6,609 bases of DNA. Origin: Campylobacterales bacterium (GTDB taxonomy: Bacteria > Campylobacterota > Campylobacteria > Campylobacterales > SZUA-545). Positions 5,809 to 6,609 of this stretch are shown here, in pieces. The translations under genes were made by a program, and so were the position numbers. The stretch covers positions 1-6,609 of the forward strand of contig JAOXRY010000199.1 of NCBI GenBank assembly GCA_025800305.1, read 5' to 3'. The stretch's first letter is position 1. The number at the start of each line of letters is the position of its first letter. The notes under the pieces were generated by a model. The model made no database searches, was not told the origin of the DNA, and worked only from the letters and a program-made list of their open reading frames with translations.

Positions 5809-6609
5809 TGAAATATCTTCATTTATTACTCCTTCTTCCTCTATACCTTTTAGCAGAACCTTCGGTTTTTGATACAAAAGGTATAGAGAATAAAAAAGTC
5901 TACGGTTTTAGTGAGACTGAACAATATATCTACGACAATAAAAAAGAACTTGATAGATTAAGAAATAGAGTTCATACCAATGAAAACAAAATCAATTCTT
6001 ACCAATCGTCTCAAGAAGGTTTTCGAGACTTAGTTCGTGGTAACAGTAGAAAAATCCAAGTATCTTCAAGACAATTGACAGAGATTTTAGAAAGATTAAA
6101 TAAGATAGATCTAACAATCAAAACTATAGAGACACAAGTTGCTGACATTGGGCTAAGTGTTGAGATTTTGAAAAAAGAGAAAATTAAACAAGAACAATTT
6201 AACAAGACTGTACAAGAAAATGATATTCAATTTGAAACACAAATCCAAGAAATTTTAAAAAAACTAGATGAGATAAAGAAAACAAGAGTTCTAAAAGAAG
6301 AATTTAAAAAAGTAGTCAAAAAGCTTTTAGCTGAAATAGAAGCAAATAAAAAAGAGAATAGTAGCTTAACAAATCAATTAAAATATAGTAATCCAGCTCT
6401 TTATTTTGGAAAAGAGAAGCCTTCAAAGGTTTTAAGTGAAGCTATCAAGTATTTTAAAAAGAAAAACTATGATGAAACAAGAGTAAGACTTTTTTACCTA
6501 TTAGAACATACAAAATACCAAAGAGCAAGAGTTTTATATAACATAGGTGAATTAGAGTATAAACAAGGAAACTATAAAGAAGCTGCTAAAAACTTTAAAG
6601 CTAGTGGGG
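5808..6609 (+). CDS. cpoB: CpoB/YbgF-like periplasmic coiled-coil and TPR protein (3' truncated by window edge)
   Basis: The frame is open from the ATG at 5808 to the window end: 267 codons with no stop. The ATG shares its A with the pal stop (TAATG) and has no ribosome binding site, so translation is probably coupled to pal. A signal peptide is clear (MKYLHLLLLLPLYLLA, cut before EPS). The mature protein has a long hydrophilic, Lys/Glu/Gln-rich stretch, about 36-190, with coiled-coil character (for example ELDRLRNRVHTNENKI and LTEILERLNKIDLTIKTIE). TPR-like helices follow from about 207 (EAIKYFKKKNYDE, then LYNIGELEYKQGNYKEAAKNF). E. coli CpoB, which binds TolA and coordinates PBP1B with the Tol system, has the same order of parts but a much shorter coiled coil. 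Further TPR repeats should lie beyond the window. The last base starts an incomplete codon. Confidence 0.85.
   Translation, partial: MKYLHLLLLLPLYLLAEPSVFDTKGIENKKVYGFSETEQYIYDNKKELDRLRNRVHTNENKINSYQSSQEGFRDLVRGNSRKIQVSSRQLTEILERLNKIDLTIKTIETQVADIGLSVEILKKEKIKQEQFNKTVQENDIQFETQIQEILKKLDEIKKTRVLKEEFKKVVKKLLAEIEANKKENSSLTNQLKYSNPALYFGKEKPSKVLSEAIKYFKKKNYDETRVRLFYLLEHTKYQRARVLYNIGELEYKQGNYKEAAKNFKASG

Noticed and set aside
5680..5877. Open frame on the - strand over the pal end and cpoB start.
   Set aside because: Both + strand genes are well supported there, and the product has no recognisable features.
6011..6205. Open frame on the - strand inside the cpoB-like gene.
   Set aside because: It is antisense to a continuous + strand coiled-coil frame with a signal peptide, and nothing supports it as a gene.

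Overview
The window looks like AT-rich chromosomal DNA from a member of Campylobacterota (the former Epsilonproteobacteria). Three things point there. First, an F1 ATP synthase gene cluster runs straight into a Tol-Pal cluster, an order I recall from Campylobacter and relatives. Second, the Pal peptidoglycan-binding motif reads GHCDEWGADEYN rather than the enterobacterial GHADERG form. Third, TolB ends in a KIQSIDW-type tail. A marine or free-living genus (Arcobacter-, Sulfurimonas- or Sulfurovum-like) is possible, but the genus cannot be fixed by reading alone.

Layout, all on the + strand and almost gapless. Positions 1-469 hold the C-terminal half of atpG (F1 gamma), 483-1889 a complete atpD (F1 beta), and 1903-2295 a complete atpC (F1 epsilon). 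Then come the Tol-Pal genes: 2308-2880 tolQ/exbB, 2873-3262 tolR/exbD, 3255-3929 a short tolA/tonB-like protein, 3931-5154 tolB (GTG start), 5215-5808 pal, and 5808 to the window end a cpoB/ybgF-like gene cut by the window edge. Adjoining genes overlap or are separated by at most 13 bases, except for a 60-base gap before pal. No gene on the - strand, RNA gene, mobile element or CRISPR array is supported.

How the parts work together. AtpG, AtpD and AtpC form the rotor shaft, catalytic subunit and regulatory subunit of the F1 motor, which uses the proton motive force to make ATP. TolQ-TolR form an inner-membrane proton channel that energises the TolA-like protein. That protein reaches across the periplasm to TolB and the peptidoglycan-bound lipoprotein Pal, keeping the outer membrane attached during division. 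CpoB tunes this machine and cell-wall synthesis.

The most notable feature is a long hairpin followed by eight T residues at 2325-2372. It has the form of an intrinsic terminator and sits 29 bases after the atpC stop, but it lies inside the first 22 codons of tolQ/exbB. It may partly separate ATP synthase expression from Tol-Pal expression. Otherwise this is a conserved housekeeping region, and I found no sign of an undescribed system.
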